50,956 bases of DNA, taken from NCBI RefSeq assembly GCF_014648915.1, contig NZ_BMSA01000039.1, positions 1-50,956 on the forward strand. Reading direction: 5' to 3'. The stretch comes from Streptomyces phaeofaciens. GTDB taxonomy: Bacteria > Actinomycetota > Actinomycetes > Streptomycetales > Streptomycetaceae. Positions 42,037 to 50,670 of the stretch are shown here, piece after piece (positions within the stretch are counted from its first letter, which is position 1; the number at the start of each line of letters is the position of its first letter). Both the position numbers and the translations under genes were made by a program. The notes beneath the pieces were generated by a model. It was given only the letters and a program-made list of their open reading frames with translations. It was not told where the DNA came from and searched no databases.

Positions 42037-42735
42037 ATGAGCACCATCGGACTGATCGGCGGCACGATCGCACGCCTGGCCGTCGCCGCCGGTCACGACG
42101 TCGTCCTGAGCAACCGGCGGGGCCCCCAGAGCCTGGCCGCTCTGGTGGCGGAGCTGGGCCCGCAGGCCCGTGTGGCCACCTCCGCCGAGGTCGCCGCCGC
42201 GGGTGACATCGTGGTCGTGACCATCCCGCTGCACGCCTACCGCGCGGTCCCCGTCGAACCGCTGCGCGGCAAGGTCGTCATCGACACCGACAACTACTAC
42301 CCCCAGCGCGACGGCCGCATCGCCGAACTCGACGACGAGACCACCACGAGCAACGAGCTGCTCCAGGCCCACCTGCCCGAGTCGCGCGTGGTCAAGGCGA
42401 TGAACAACATCTTCTCCGTCCACCTCGGCAGCCTCGCCCGGCCCACCGGCCACCCGCAGCGGTCGGCCCTGGCCATCGCCAGCGCGAACCTGGACGCCGA
42501 GCAGAGCGTCACGGCGTTCCTCGGCTCGATCGGCTACGACGCCCTGGACGCCGGTCCCCTTGCCGAGGGCTGGCGCTTCCAGCGCGACACCGCCGTCTAC
42601 AGCGAGCCGTACTTCAGCGCTGGCCACGGCCTGACCGCGACCGCGCAGGGCGCTGGCCCCGGCCCGGGACCGCCCGTCACTGCGGACACCCTGCGGCCCC
42701 TGCTGGCCGCGGCCCAGCGGTACCGCGACATGTGA
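42037..42735 (+). CDS. F420/NADP-reductase-like protein lacking the dinucleotide glycine loop
   Basis: 232 residues from ATG 42037, homologous to the next gene. Where the paralogue reads IAFIGSGNIGRTLARLAV, this one reads IGLIGGTIARLAVAAG: five residues of the GxGxxG nucleotide-binding loop are gone, probably by a 15-base slip between Gly codons. The rest is normal (HDVVLSNRRGPQSLAALVAE, GKVVIDTDNYYPQRDGRIAE). Such proteins reduce F420 or NADP-linked substrates; cofactor binding here is doubtful. Divergent from the XRE regulator. Confidence 0.8.
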   Translation: MSTIGLIGGTIARLAVAAGHDVVLSNRRGPQSLAALVAELGPQARVATSAEVAAAGDIVVVTIPLHAYRAVPVEPLRGKVVIDTDNYYPQRDGRIAELDDETTTSNELLQAHLPESRVVKAMNNIFSVHLGSLARPTGHPQRSALAIASANLDAEQSVTAFLGSIGYDALDAGPLAEGWRFQRDTAVYSEPYFSAGHGLTATAQGAGPGPGPPVTADTLRPLLAAAQRYRDM

Positions 42736-42898
42736 CCGGCCCGCTCCGGCACAGCCGCACCACCGATCACGGCCGGCCACGAGACCTCGTGTCCCATGAC
42801 CGCATGCGCGGACGCCGGTCCCACCCACAGTTGCTGACCCCGGCCAGACCGCCTCTGCAGAAGCCACTCCCTCAGTAATCAGGAACGAGTCGTTCGCC

Positions 42899-43664
42899 AT
42901 GTCCCAGACCATCGCCTTCATCGGAAGCGGCAACATCGGCCGCACCCTCGCCCGCCTCGCCGTCGACGCCGGCCTCGATGTCGTCCTGAGCAACTCGCGC
43001 GGACCCGAGACCCTGGCCGACGTCGTTGCTGAGCTCGGCGACGACGCCCGCGCCGCCACCCCGGCCGAGGCCGCACGGGCCACCGGCCTCATCGTGGTCT
43101 CCCTGCCCTTCCACGCCTACGACAAGCTCCCCGCCGATGCCCTCGCCGGCAGGACCGTCATCGACACGATGCACTACTTCCCCGAACGCGACGGCCGGAT
43201 CGACGACCTGGAGGAGCGGCGCACCACCAGCAGCGAGCTGCTCCAGCGCCACCTGTCCGGATCACACGTCGTCAAGACACTCGGCAACATGGACTTCCTC
43301 CGCCTGTACGGCTCGGCCCGCCCCTCCGGCCACCCCGAGCGCAGTGCCCTGCCCGTCACCGGCGACGACGCCAAGGCCAAGGCCAAGGTCGTGCGGTTCA
43401 TGGACACCCTCGGCTACGACGCCCTCGACGTCGGCTCGCTCGCCGACAGCTGGCGCCACGAGGCAGGCACCCCCATCAACGTCCTGCCCTACGTCGGTGA
43501 GCCGCCCAAGGGCATGACCCAGGAGCAGGCGCACGAGTGGATGTTCAACGGACCGTCCGCCGTGGTCAGCGCCGACCGCGTCAAGGAACTCACCGGCCAG
43601 GCCACCCGCCCGCACCGGCCGCGTCGGCCTCTACCTGGAGGACCTCTTCCCGGTCGGCCACTGA
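42899..43664 (+). CDS. NADPH-dependent F420 reductase-like protein, 3' frameshift
   Basis: ATG 42899 starts MSQTIAFIGSGNIGRTLARL, a complete Rossmann loop. It continues LDVVLSNSRGPETLADVVAE, VIDTMHYFPERDGRIDDLEE and VVKTLGNMDFLRLYGSARPS. The uninterrupted frame runs on to 43783 as basic low-complexity sequence. One frame over, the natural ending RTGRVGLYLEDLFPVGH and TGA (43662-43664) appears, so a shift near 43605 is likely. About 255 residues when repaired. Same family and orientation as its upstream paralogue, 163 bases away. Confidence 0.8.
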
Positions 43665-44193
43665 CCCGCCCTCACCCCGACGCACCCGGTACCGGCCAGG
43701 GAGGTCCTGGCGCACCGGTCCGGCCCTGGCAGGGTGGCACCCGTACACGGAAATCGGCACACCGCACCGAACCTGCAGGATGAGGCGCGGCGGGCCCTGC
43801 CGCCCACGAGACGGCAGGGCCCTGCAAGGGGGTTCCTCTGCCGGGGGAGCAGGAGGTGCGCCCTGCTGCACACCATGCAGCGCAAACCTGTTGCGACTGG
43901 GATTGCGATAGACGTTGCGCGAACCTGTGACCCCGTTGCGTGTCCGTACAGGTCACCATGCCTGAATCGGCGTGGTCGGGGTGCTGACATCCCCCACAGA
44001 GCACCCCGCGCTCGCCTCAAGCCGAAGAAGGAGAAGGAGAAGGAGAAGGGTAGGGAGGACGGGACGCTGGGCGCGCGGCGGGGGATCGGGGGGCTCGTGG
44101 GTGTCCCGCGGGGCGTGCGGGGCCGCGCGGGAGCCGGGCCGTCCCGCCGGACGCCGGACCGTAGCCGCGGCCCTCGGGCCGGGCTGACTGATC
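43665..44193. other. Gap with GTTGCG repeats and a purine tract
   Basis: No gene is supported. GTTGCG or ATTGCG occurs at 43890, 43902, 43914 and 43935 (12-base steps, then 21). A (GAGAAG)n-like purine run lies at about 44022-44050. Confidence 0.4.
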
Positions 44194-44421
44194 ATGAAAC
44201 GGATCATCCTGGTCGCTGCGGCTGCCCTCGCCGTGCTCGCCACCACCGCGCCCGCACCCGTGCACGCGGACACCCGGGTGACGGACGGCCGGGACGGTTC
44301 GGTCGGGGCGGCCGCGCCCCGGGGGCATGCCGGCGGTCCGGCGGCCGCCGCGCCCTGGCATCGGGTCACGGACTGCCTGTCGGGTGTGGTGTCAGGCGGG
44401 CCGGTCCGCGCCCGGTCCTAG
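44194..44421 (+). CDS. Small secreted protein
   Basis: ATG 44194 opens with a signal peptide, MKRIILVAAAALAVLATTAP and APVHA, with cleavage before DTRVTDGRDG. The mature part is about 50 residues, Gly/Ala-rich with one Cys. The RBS is weak. Typical of tiny secreted Streptomyces proteins, function unknown; it may be truncated at its 3' end. Confidence 0.5.
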   Translation: MKRIILVAAAALAVLATTAPAPVHADTRVTDGRDGSVGAAAPRGHAGGPAAAAPWHRVTDCLSGVVSGGPVRARS

Positions 44422-44629
44422 GGGCCCCGCCGGGCGCTTGGCTCCTGGTTTTCAGCGGTGGGGGCCGGTGCCCAGAGGGCGGCGGGTGGTGCTCACTGGT
44501 TCATCCTGGCAGGTCCCGTGCCAGGCATTGGCCGGTCCGGCGCGCGTGGGCGGCGCAGGCTGCGCTGCTGTCCTGTGACACCGAAGTTTGGGTAGATGGC
44601 ATCGAAGTTTGAGTGGTTTGGGTCACTTG
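44422..44629. other. Short gene-free stretch
   Basis: No coding frame. Two similar phrases, CCGAAGTTTGGGTAGATGGC and CGAAGTTTGAGTGGTTTGGG, lie close together near 44582-44622 and are AT-richer than their surroundings. Confidence 0.3.
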
Positions 44630-44925
44630 ACGGGACGAGGCTCCAAACTGACGTGCTGCAACCAGGCTTTGACGTTCCGATCTGCTTGATTGACCTCCTC
44701 GCCCCTGACTGCGAGTCCTTCCGCGAACCTCGCACCGGTGCAGGAGGCTGCGTAGTCGCGTTCGGTGGTGCCCAGGCCGCTCATGGTGTGTGGTGAAGGG
44801 AATGACGGTCTTGCCGGTGAAGTCGTACTGCTCGGTGAACGTCGTCATGATCATGAGCGCGCGGACGTTCCAGATGGGGCTGCCCAGCTCCGGGGCCTTG
44901 CCTCCAGGCACCGTCACCGTCCCTA
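44630..44925 (-). pseudogene. Flavodoxin-like C-terminal fragment
   Basis: Reads LGSPIWNVRALMIMTTFTEQ and YDFTGKTVIPFTTHHE, then degenerate frames with LRSLLHRCEVRGRTRSQG. The first parts match the flavin-binding C-terminal half of flavodoxin-4-type proteins (SPIWN...FTGKTV...TTH). The N-terminus is absent and the end is frameshifted. Confidence 0.6.
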
Positions 44926-45028
44926 CCCAGAGCAGGCGCTCCCGTGATGCAGCGCAGGAACGCGGGAGATGTCAGTGCCTGCTTCTAGGATCCACCGAAT
45001 ACGCACCGGTTCACGGAAGGTTCCTCGC

Positions 45029-45140
45029 ATGCCCATCACCGCGCCCGACTACTCCCGGTACTTCACCGACGGGACCTCCTTTGCTTGCGGACGCGACCTG
45101 ACCGGGACGCTGTCCGTGGTGCGCGTGGGCGAGCTCACTC
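45029..45140 (+). pseudogene. DUF4241-like N-terminal fragment
   Basis: ATG 45029 with GGAAGG upstream starts MPITAPDYSRYFTDGTSFAC then GRDLTGTLSVVRVGELT. This resembles the beginning of DUF4241 proteins. It is cut at about 45140 by an IS5-type transposase end. Confidence 0.4.
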
Positions 45141-45222
45141 CGCTACAAGAAGCGCAACACCGTCGAACGGGCAATCAACCGCCTGAAGCAGTCCCGGGCA
45201 GTCGCCACCCGTTACGACTGTG
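45141..45222 (+). pseudogene. IS5-family transposase C-terminal fragment
   Basis: RYKKRNTVERAINRLKQSRA then VATRYD is the classic last helix of IS5-type transposases (KRxxVERxxxRLK). Only about 27 codons remain, fused between two unrelated gene pieces. Confidence 0.75.
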
Positions 45223-45545
45223 AGGATGTTCGGGTGCCGCTCCGGGCGGTGGCCGGGCTGACCGTTGGGCTGCCAGCCGGACTGGCGGCTGGCCTGTTGG
45301 CCGGGCTGGTGGCCCGGCTGGGGTCCGGACTGGCGGCTGTGGTGGCAAGCCCGAATCCCAGCAGTGCTGCGTGGCGATACATGGTGTTCCTGCTGTGCGC
45401 GCGGGGGCGAGTTCCGTTCCGGCTGGCACGATTTTTGGACTGGAGCTGTGACGCAGGGTTAATGAGATACTCCGGTCCGGCCTACCAGTTCCGGCACCGT
45501 GAACTGCAGTTGTGGCTGGCTGCCCACCCCGACCCGGTTACCTGA
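45223..45545 (+). pseudogene. C-terminal tail of a large STAND/NACHT NTPase
   Basis: After two or three membrane-like segments (VGLPAGLAAGLLAGLVARLG) the frame reads WRYMVFLLCARGRVPFRLAR, FLDWSCDAGLMRYSGPAYQF and RHRELQLWLAAH. I recognise this ending (YQFRHRELQ) from large Streptomyces NACHT-type proteins with C-terminal membrane helices. Nothing of the ATPase remains. Confidence 0.6.
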
Positions 45546-46105
45546 CTCCTGTGCCTGGAAGCGCTCAGTCACACTTTCCCTGCTTCCTGTCCCGCGGTGA
45601 GTCCCGCAGATGGGACGCTCGGTCACAGAGATACAGGTCGACGAGAACCTTCCCGCCCTCCATTACATGAGCGCTGCCAGGCCCTGCTGGAACGCCCATT
45701 GCGCCCTGTCCGTGCCCCTTCGCCGCTCCCTCGCCCACCGAGTGCGGAAGACAGCGTCGCGCGCACCCCGGCCCCTCGACGCGACCTCCAGCTCCCGATC
45801 GTCCGTGCCCTGCGGCTCCCTGGGGCGATACCGGGACGGGAGGGGCGTGCGTCAAGGCCCCTTCGGCCGAAGGAATTCCCGCAACACGGCGGGTGTCCTG
45901 TGCCCGGCGTGCTTGCCGTACCGTTTGCGCACTGCACCCGCTCAAAGGGGAGGTCGGCGGGTCGCAACAGGGAGAGGATGGTCGCCGGGGTGGTCAGCGG
46001 TGACCGGGAGAGCTGGGGTGAACGAATAGTCTGCCGGAGTGCTGATCGGGGCGAGCTGTTCGTGTGAGCGTGTGGAGCGAGAGCCTGCGACCTGGAGGGG
46101 GATCG
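45546..46105. other. Gap without a supported gene
   Basis: 560 bases with open frames on both strands but no start/RBS with consistent codon pattern. The last ~40 bases lead to the RBS (GGAGGGGG) of the ankyrin gene. Confidence 0.35.
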
Positions 46106-47062
46106 ATGGCAGTGGAGCGTGACGGTTGGGCCGGTATGGGCTGGGACTGGACGGATGCCGACGACATTCGCCGGGGTCTTGACGAGGGCGCTGATCCGGA
46201 GAGATGGAGCGGGGGCCGGCCGCTGCATCGTGCAGCGGTGTCCGGGTCCCGGGAGGCCGTGGCGGAGTTGGCTCGTCGAGTTGCGGATGTGGACGCGCTG
46301 GAGGACAGGGTGACGGCGCTGTGGGAGGCCGTCGTTTCCAGGAAGCCAGAGAACGCGCGAGCCCTCGCCGCTGCCGGGGCCGATCCCTGGCGGCCGTCGA
46401 TCGGCGGCTGGTCACCGGGGCGGCTGAGCCTGGCCGGACCGACGCCGGACCTGTTCCCGGTACCGCAAGGGGTAGGCCTGACCGACACGGAGCGTGCCGC
46501 GGCGCAGGAGGCCCGTCGGCTCACCACGGCACTGGGCGCCTTTGACTACGACGGTACGGGGCTGGCCTGCGTGGCCGGAATCGACGCGGCCGAGGCGGTG
46601 CGCCGTCTCCAGGCGACGCCCGTTGCGGACGATGTCATCGATGAGCTGCTGGACGATCCGTACGCGTACGACATGGACGAGAGCCTGCAGATCATCGGCG
46701 TGACGTCCGTGCCGGGCGGCTGCGTCGTCACCCAGCCCTGGGGATACGCGCCGCAGATGCCGGGTGTGCTGGCCCGGTTGTCCGCCGGCACGGTCTGCTA
46801 CGGCCTGTACGCCAATCCCAAGAGCGGCAACCAGGGCAGCATCGCCCGTCATGGGACGATCGAGGGATCAGACCTGCACCCCGGCGGAGAACCGCACGAG
46901 AACGACACCTCCGAAGAAGTGCTGGCTGCGTACCTCTACCAGCACAGCGCCGTGGCCTACTGCTGCGCCTTCGCAGGACTGCGTCTGCACGACCGGCGTG
47001 CCGTGGTAGGACCGCCTGATGCGTGGGTCGAACTGCCCCGCCGCGACTACTGGAGTCACTGA
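46106..47062 (+). CDS. Ankyrin-repeat / DUF6461-like protein
   Basis: ATG 46106 with GGAGGGGG upstream gives 318 residues. The N-terminal third has ankyrin-type repeats (DIRRGLDEGADPERWSGGRP, LHRAAVSGSREAVAELARR, ENARALAAAGADPWRPS). The C-terminal half reads SVPGGCVVTQPWGYAPQMPG, VLARLSAGTVCYGLYANPKS and GNQGSIARHGTIEGSDLHPG, as in DUF6461-type Streptomyces proteins. Probably a cytosolic binding protein; an immunity role is conceivable. It stands alone. Confidence 0.8.
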   Translation: MAVERDGWAGMGWDWTDADDIRRGLDEGADPERWSGGRPLHRAAVSGSREAVAELARRVADVDALEDRVTALWEAVVSRKPENARALAAAGADPWRPSIGGWSPGRLSLAGPTPDLFPVPQGVGLTDTERAAAQEARRLTTALGAFDYDGTGLACVAGIDAAEAVRRLQATPVADDVIDELLDDPYAYDMDESLQIIGVTSVPGGCVVTQPWGYAPQMPGVLARLSAGTVCYGLYANPKSGNQGSIARHGTIEGSDLHPGGEPHENDTSEEVLAAYLYQHSAVAYCCAFAGLRLHDRRAVVGPPDAWVELPRRDYWSH

Positions 47063-47137
47063 CTCGGAGAAGAGCTGTCATGGCGCTGGTGGAACTGCCG
47101 CGCCCTGGCCGTCCCGGGCGCGCGCGGCTCATTTTCC

Positions 47138-47485
47138 CGCCAGCTCGCCGCCTGGCCCACCCTCGACCCCAGCCAGCAGCGGCTGATGACCACCCTGCAC
47201 CTCACCCCCGCCAGCAACCCGCTCGCCCCCGCCCGCCGTACCCGGCGCACCTTCGAGCAGACCGTGCAGCTGCTGGAGCTGTTCCTGCACCGCGAAGGCC
47301 GCGCCCCCGCTGCCCGTGAAGCGATCCGCGTCGACGGCGACACCGTCAGGATCGGCGCCTGGCTCGCCAAGGCCCGCACCAAACACCGCTCCGGCCAGCG
47401 CCCCGAAGCCCACGCACATCTGGTCGCCGCGCTCTTCGACGAAGACTGGATGGCCGAGGACGCCGTCCCGGCCGTCCTCGGGTAG
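47138..47485 (+). pseudogene. Helicase-associated protein C-terminal remnant, copy 3
   Basis: In one frame: RQLAAWPTLDPSQQRLMTTL, RTFEQTVQLLELFLHREGRA, IRVDGDTVRIGAWLAKARTK and HLVAALFDEDWMAEDAV, then TAG. It parallels the end of the copy at 34.2-34.55 kb but without frameshifts. The start is joined to unrelated sequence at about 47130. Confidence 0.75.
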
Positions 47486-47586
47486 GTCATGGGCGCCCGT
47501 GACAACGAGATTGCACTCCCGCCACGGGGGTGGCGGGAGTGGGAGCATGCATCACCCCGGGTGCCCGGGGCGAGGAGAGGTGGGGC

Positions 47587-48186
47587 ATGGCGGCGGAGGC
47601 GGGGATGTGGGAGACGGTGGGGGTCGCGCTGGTGACCGCGTTGGTCACGACGGTGGGGAGCGGGTGGCTCGTGGTGCCGCGGCTGGAGGCCCGCAAGCGC
47701 AGGATCGCAGAGCTCTACCAGGCCCGGGACAAGTTCCTGGCGTCGATGCTAAGGATCGTCTCGGCGGGGGCCCGGCTCCGGGCGGTGCAGGAACCGGCCG
47801 CCGATGACCCGGCATGGACGGAGGAGATGCGTGCCCGCGTCCGTGCGGAGCGGACCCGGTGGACGAAGCAGCTCGACGAGGCGACCGAGTGGATGGTCGA
47901 CAACGTCGAGACCTACGCGCCGACCTGGCCCGCGGCGGTCCTGCGGGAGATGATCGGGACGTACGTGGCGCATGCCCGCGCGGTGGCGATCTCCGAGCGC
48001 GGCGACAACCGGAAGGCCGAGCTGCTGACCGAGCTCACCGACCCGGTGTGGGCGGTCTTCGGCTCCCGGGGCTGGCAGCGCGGCCCCAGGCTCCTTCCCC
48101 GGTCGGTTCAGCGTCTGGAGGCCACCATCGCGACGATGGCGGCCGAGACCGACCGGCAGCTTGCCGCCGCCGCCCCGGCGTCCTGA
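47587..48186 (+). CDS. Membrane-anchored hypothetical protein, 199 aa
   Basis: ATG 47587 with GGAGAGG upstream. One N-terminal helix (VGVALVTALVTTVGSGWLVV) is followed by a charged helical cytoplasmic part (RLEARKRRIAELYQARDKFL, VRAERTRWTKQLDEATEWMV, YVAHARAVAISERGDNRKAE). The family is common in Streptomyces with no known role. It is inserted just ahead of a duplicated helicase end at 48187. Confidence 0.75.
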   Translation: MAAEAGMWETVGVALVTALVTTVGSGWLVVPRLEARKRRIAELYQARDKFLASMLRIVSAGARLRAVQEPAADDPAWTEEMRARVRAERTRWTKQLDEATEWMVDNVETYAPTWPAAVLREMIGTYVAHARAVAISERGDNRKAELLTELTDPVWAVFGSRGWQRGPRLLPRSVQRLEATIATMAAETDRQLAAAAPAS

Positions 48187-48262
48187 CAGCACCAGCGCTT
48201 GGTCGCCGCCTTGTTCGACGGCGAGGGGACCGATGAAGGCGCCACTGCGCGGTCCTCACGTA
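48187..48262 (+). pseudogene. Helicase-associated protein extreme C-terminus, copy 4
   Basis: HQRLVAALFDGEGTDEGA parallels HQRLVAALFDGDRTDEAA at 34.48 kb. Only the last ~25 codons are present. The next ~190 bases, including the convergent glycosylase end, match 34.55-34.74 kb as well. Confidence 0.75.
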
Positions 48263-48304
48263 GACGCCGCCCGGGAAGGGGCGCGCCCTGCCCGGGCTGT
48301 GCCG

Positions 48305-49117
48305 TCAACCGGATGCCTGCCATGTGGTGGTGAACAGGGCATATTCGAGCAGGTCGGGCGATGCGTCGGACGGCCAGCTGCCGCCGGCGGCCAGTTGACG
48401 GGCGGCGGCGTGCAGGAAGGAGAGGTAGACCGCGTAGCGGTGCGGTGACCAGCTTTTGTCCCGCCAGACCCAGCGGGCGATCGAGCCGTCGGGGTCGTGG
48501 CCGGTCTCCCGGCCGACCACCTGGGCCAGAGACAGCAAGCGCCGGGCGAGAACCCGGTCGAGGACGAGGGGCTGGGGGCCGGTTGCCGGCGGAACGGTCT
48601 TGCCGGCGAAGTACAGGAACTTGGTGTAGAACGACGGACCGAACCCGGGAACGCGGCCCTGGAGCCCCGCGTAAGCAGCTTCTGCGCTGTGCTCGCTCAA
48701 CGTGGTGACCGCACGGGCCAGGGCCGCATCCAGCCCTTCGGCGGCCAGGATCTTGTGCAGGGTGGCCGGACCGCTGCCGCCGGGAGTGCCGCGCTTGCCC
48801 TTGCCCCACACGTAGGTCGCGACCAGGGCCTCCCTGAAGGCCTCACGCCGCAGCGCGTCTGCGACGGCCGAGGCCACCTCCGCCCGGCTGACCCCGGCGC
48901 CACCGCCGCGGGAGGCGGGGGCCAGAGCCGAAGGCCACGGAGTGATCTGCGCCCACCGGCCGGGGGTGTAGCGCACCGTGTGCGCCCCGGGCGTCCCGTC
49001 CGCATACGCCGACGCGTTCTCGCTCCACCATCGGCCCAGTGCCCGCACGGCGGCATCGGGCAGCAGAGACGCGGCCATCTCCCGGTCCACCGCATCCGCG
49101 CGGTCCTGTCTGTTCAC
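48305..49117 (-). CDS. 8-oxoguanine DNA glycosylase OGG-fold protein
   Basis: GTG 49117 has a strong GGAGGGGGG RBS and gives 270 residues; ATG 49162 is an alternative. The helix-hairpin-helix region is AYAGLQGRVPGFGPSFYTKF with LYFAGK and the following conserved Asp in PLVLDRVLARRLLSL, as expected for base-excision glycosylases of the OGG fold. It ends RDKSWSPHRYAVYLSFLHAA and DLLEYALFTTTWQASG. It probably recognises damaged or modified bases. This is the only complete copy; two partial copies lie at 29.5 and 34.6 kb. Confidence 0.85.
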   Translation of the reverse strand: MNRQDRADAVDREMAASLLPDAAVRALGRWWSENASAYADGTPGAHTVRYTPGRWAQITPWPSALAPASRGGGAGVSRAEVASAVADALRREAFREALVATYVWGKGKRGTPGGSGPATLHKILAAEGLDAALARAVTTLSEHSAEAAYAGLQGRVPGFGPSFYTKFLYFAGKTVPPATGPQPLVLDRVLARRLLSLAQVVGRETGHDPDGSIARWVWRDKSWSPHRYAVYLSFLHAAARQLAAGGSWPSDASPDLLEYALFTTTWQASG

Positions 49118-49348
49118 GTTCCCCCCTCCTGGGGCATTGCCCTGACCGGCGCCGGCCGTCATCCGTATCACCCCCTTGCAGCGGCCGATGCGGCGGGCAG
49201 GCGCGCTGGACACGGTAGCGAGATGGAGGCGTTCATGCGGTCCGTACCAGGTGCCAGCCTCGGCCCACGGCGCCGCCTCCCGCACGGTCAACTCCCTGAC
49301 TACGAAAGGGCTTTGCGCTTGCCGCAGTTTTTTGCGATTATCGTATTC

Positions 49349-49771
49349 ATGGATTTGATCGGTGACCTTGCAGCCATCCGTGTCCCTGTGCCGCAGTTCG
49401 GTGACGTCACGCCGGAGGAGCTCTACCCCGACGCTCTCGCGGAGGCCGAACAGGCTCGCGCGGACTACGCGTTCGCCCTGGAGGCGCAGCACGACGAACT
49501 GCGCGAGGACCCTCTGATGATCGCTCTCGGCAACGCCCGCGCGGCCCGCGAGGCCGCCGACCGCGAGATCCGCCACCTCCTCGCCTACGGAAGGGAGTTC
49601 CACGGAGACCGTCCCTACAAGCTCGAACCCCTCGCCCGGGCCGGCGGCATGACTCCCTCCGGCATCCGCACCGCTTACGGCCCCAGCGAGATCCAGGCCG
49701 TCGCCGGCCGGATCGGCCGCACACCCGACAGCCGCCGCGCCCGCCCCCCGGCCCCGCCGGAGCCCTCATGA
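49349..49771 (+). CDS. Hypothetical helical protein, 140 aa
   Basis: ATG 49349 (MDLIGDLAAIRVPVPQFGDV). TATCGT at 49339-49344 sits about five bases before the start, so a leaderless transcript is likely and no RBS is needed. The protein is helical (ALAEAEQARADYAFALEAQH, IALGNARAAREAADREIRHL) and ends in a helix-turn-helix-like part (LARAGGMTPSGIRTAYGPSE, IQAVAGRIGRT). Its TGA overlaps the ATG of the next small gene. Confidence 0.75.
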   Translation: MDLIGDLAAIRVPVPQFGDVTPEELYPDALAEAEQARADYAFALEAQHDELREDPLMIALGNARAAREAADREIRHLLAYGREFHGDRPYKLEPLARAGGMTPSGIRTAYGPSEIQAVAGRIGRTPDSRRARPPAPPEPS

Positions 49772-49917
49772 CCGACCACTCCCAGACCGCCGCGACGGCC
49801 TGCACCTGTCTGCCCGCCTGGCCCGCCCTGACCACCGTCATCGAGGGCATCGTCCACCCGGTTGTGCCCGCGCCCGCCCACACCCCCGCCTCCGCCCTCT
49901 ACCTCGCCCGCTGCTGA
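49768..49917 (+). CDS. Small coupled protein, 49 aa
   Basis: ATG 49768 overlaps the previous stop (ATGA), indicating translational coupling. Sequence MTDHSQTAATACTCLPAWPA then LTTVIEGIVHPVVPAPAH and ASALYLARC has three cysteines. No known domain. Confidence 0.5.
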   Translation: MTDHSQTAATACTCLPAWPALTTVIEGIVHPVVPAPAHTPASALYLARC

Positions 49918-49980
49918 GAGCCGTTGTGGGTGGAGTGTTACAGTCCGCTGGCCTGTGGTGGGTGTGTTCGTTGAGGGGGC

Positions 49981-50670
49981 GTGTGGTGGGGGCTTCGGCG
50001 CACGGACCGGGCGGTTCCGCTCCCGCTCGTCGGACAGTGTGACGACCGGCGGCATGTCCTGCGGACGGACAGCTTCCTCTTCTATACGCCCCGTATCCGG
50101 CTGGACACCGCCGTCCGTACGGCGCTTGCGTCGGATCCGCAGGCCCAGCACTGGCTCGGCTGGGGCAGGGACAACATCGTCGCGGACCCGGTAACCCGTG
50201 AGGCTCTGACGTTTCTGCGTCCCGGTGCCCTGCCCGCGGAGCTGCCTCCCGAGCTCCATGACGCGTTCGATCCTCCGCGCGACGGCAAGGAACGGCTCGT
50301 CGGTGTCCGCCTGGACGGCGGCAGGTACGCCGCGGACATCACCCTGGACACCGACTCAGGGGAAATCGGAGCCGTGTTCGCTCCCCACACGCGGGGGCTC
50401 GGGCTCGGTGGGGAACTGTTCCGGGCGGCGGCTCGGCTGGGGCACGAGCACTGCGGACTGTCTCTCGTGCGTGCACGTTTCGAGGCAGGCAACGCCGCAT
50501 CCGCGCGTGCCCTTGCCGGAGCGGACTTCACCCCGGCAGGATCCCCGTTTCGTTTCACTCTTCCGGCCGGCCGCGCGGTCCACTGCCGCTGGTCGGAGCA
50601 TGCCACCGACGAGGCTACTTCGCGCTGCGAGGCCGGACGGTCCACCCTGCGGGCCTCGAGGCTTTCCTGA
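49981..50670 (+). CDS. GNAT-family N-acetyltransferase
   Basis: GTG 49981 with a GAGGGGG just upstream; family similarity starts only at about LRTDSFLFYTPRIRLDTAVR. The acetyl-CoA motif A is GEIGAVFAPHTRGLGLGGEL (R/QxxGxG-type loop RGLGLGG). ELFRAAARLGHEHCGLSLVR and ARFEAGNAASARALAGADF follow, as in ribosomal-protein or small-molecule acetyltransferases. Predicted cytosolic; substrate unknown. The C-terminal 25 residues look non-conserved. Confidence 0.8.
   Translation: MWWGLRRTDRAVPLPLVGQCDDRRHVLRTDSFLFYTPRIRLDTAVRTALASDPQAQHWLGWGRDNIVADPVTREALTFLRPGALPAELPPELHDAFDPPRDGKERLVGVRLDGGRYAADITLDTDSGEIGAVFAPHTRGLGLGGELFRAAARLGHEHCGLSLVRARFEAGNAASARALAGADFTPAGSPFRFTLPAGRAVHCRWSEHATDEATSRCEAGRSTLRASRLS

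Noticed and set aside
44022..44050. GAGAAG purine run considered as a strong ribosome binding region
   Set aside because: No start codon at suitable distance opens a coding frame; it looks like a simple-sequence slip.
48497..49348. Long plus-strand frame antisense to the glycosylase, open up to 49771
   Set aside because: Only the part after ATG 49349 has coding character; the rest mirrors the glycosylase gene.
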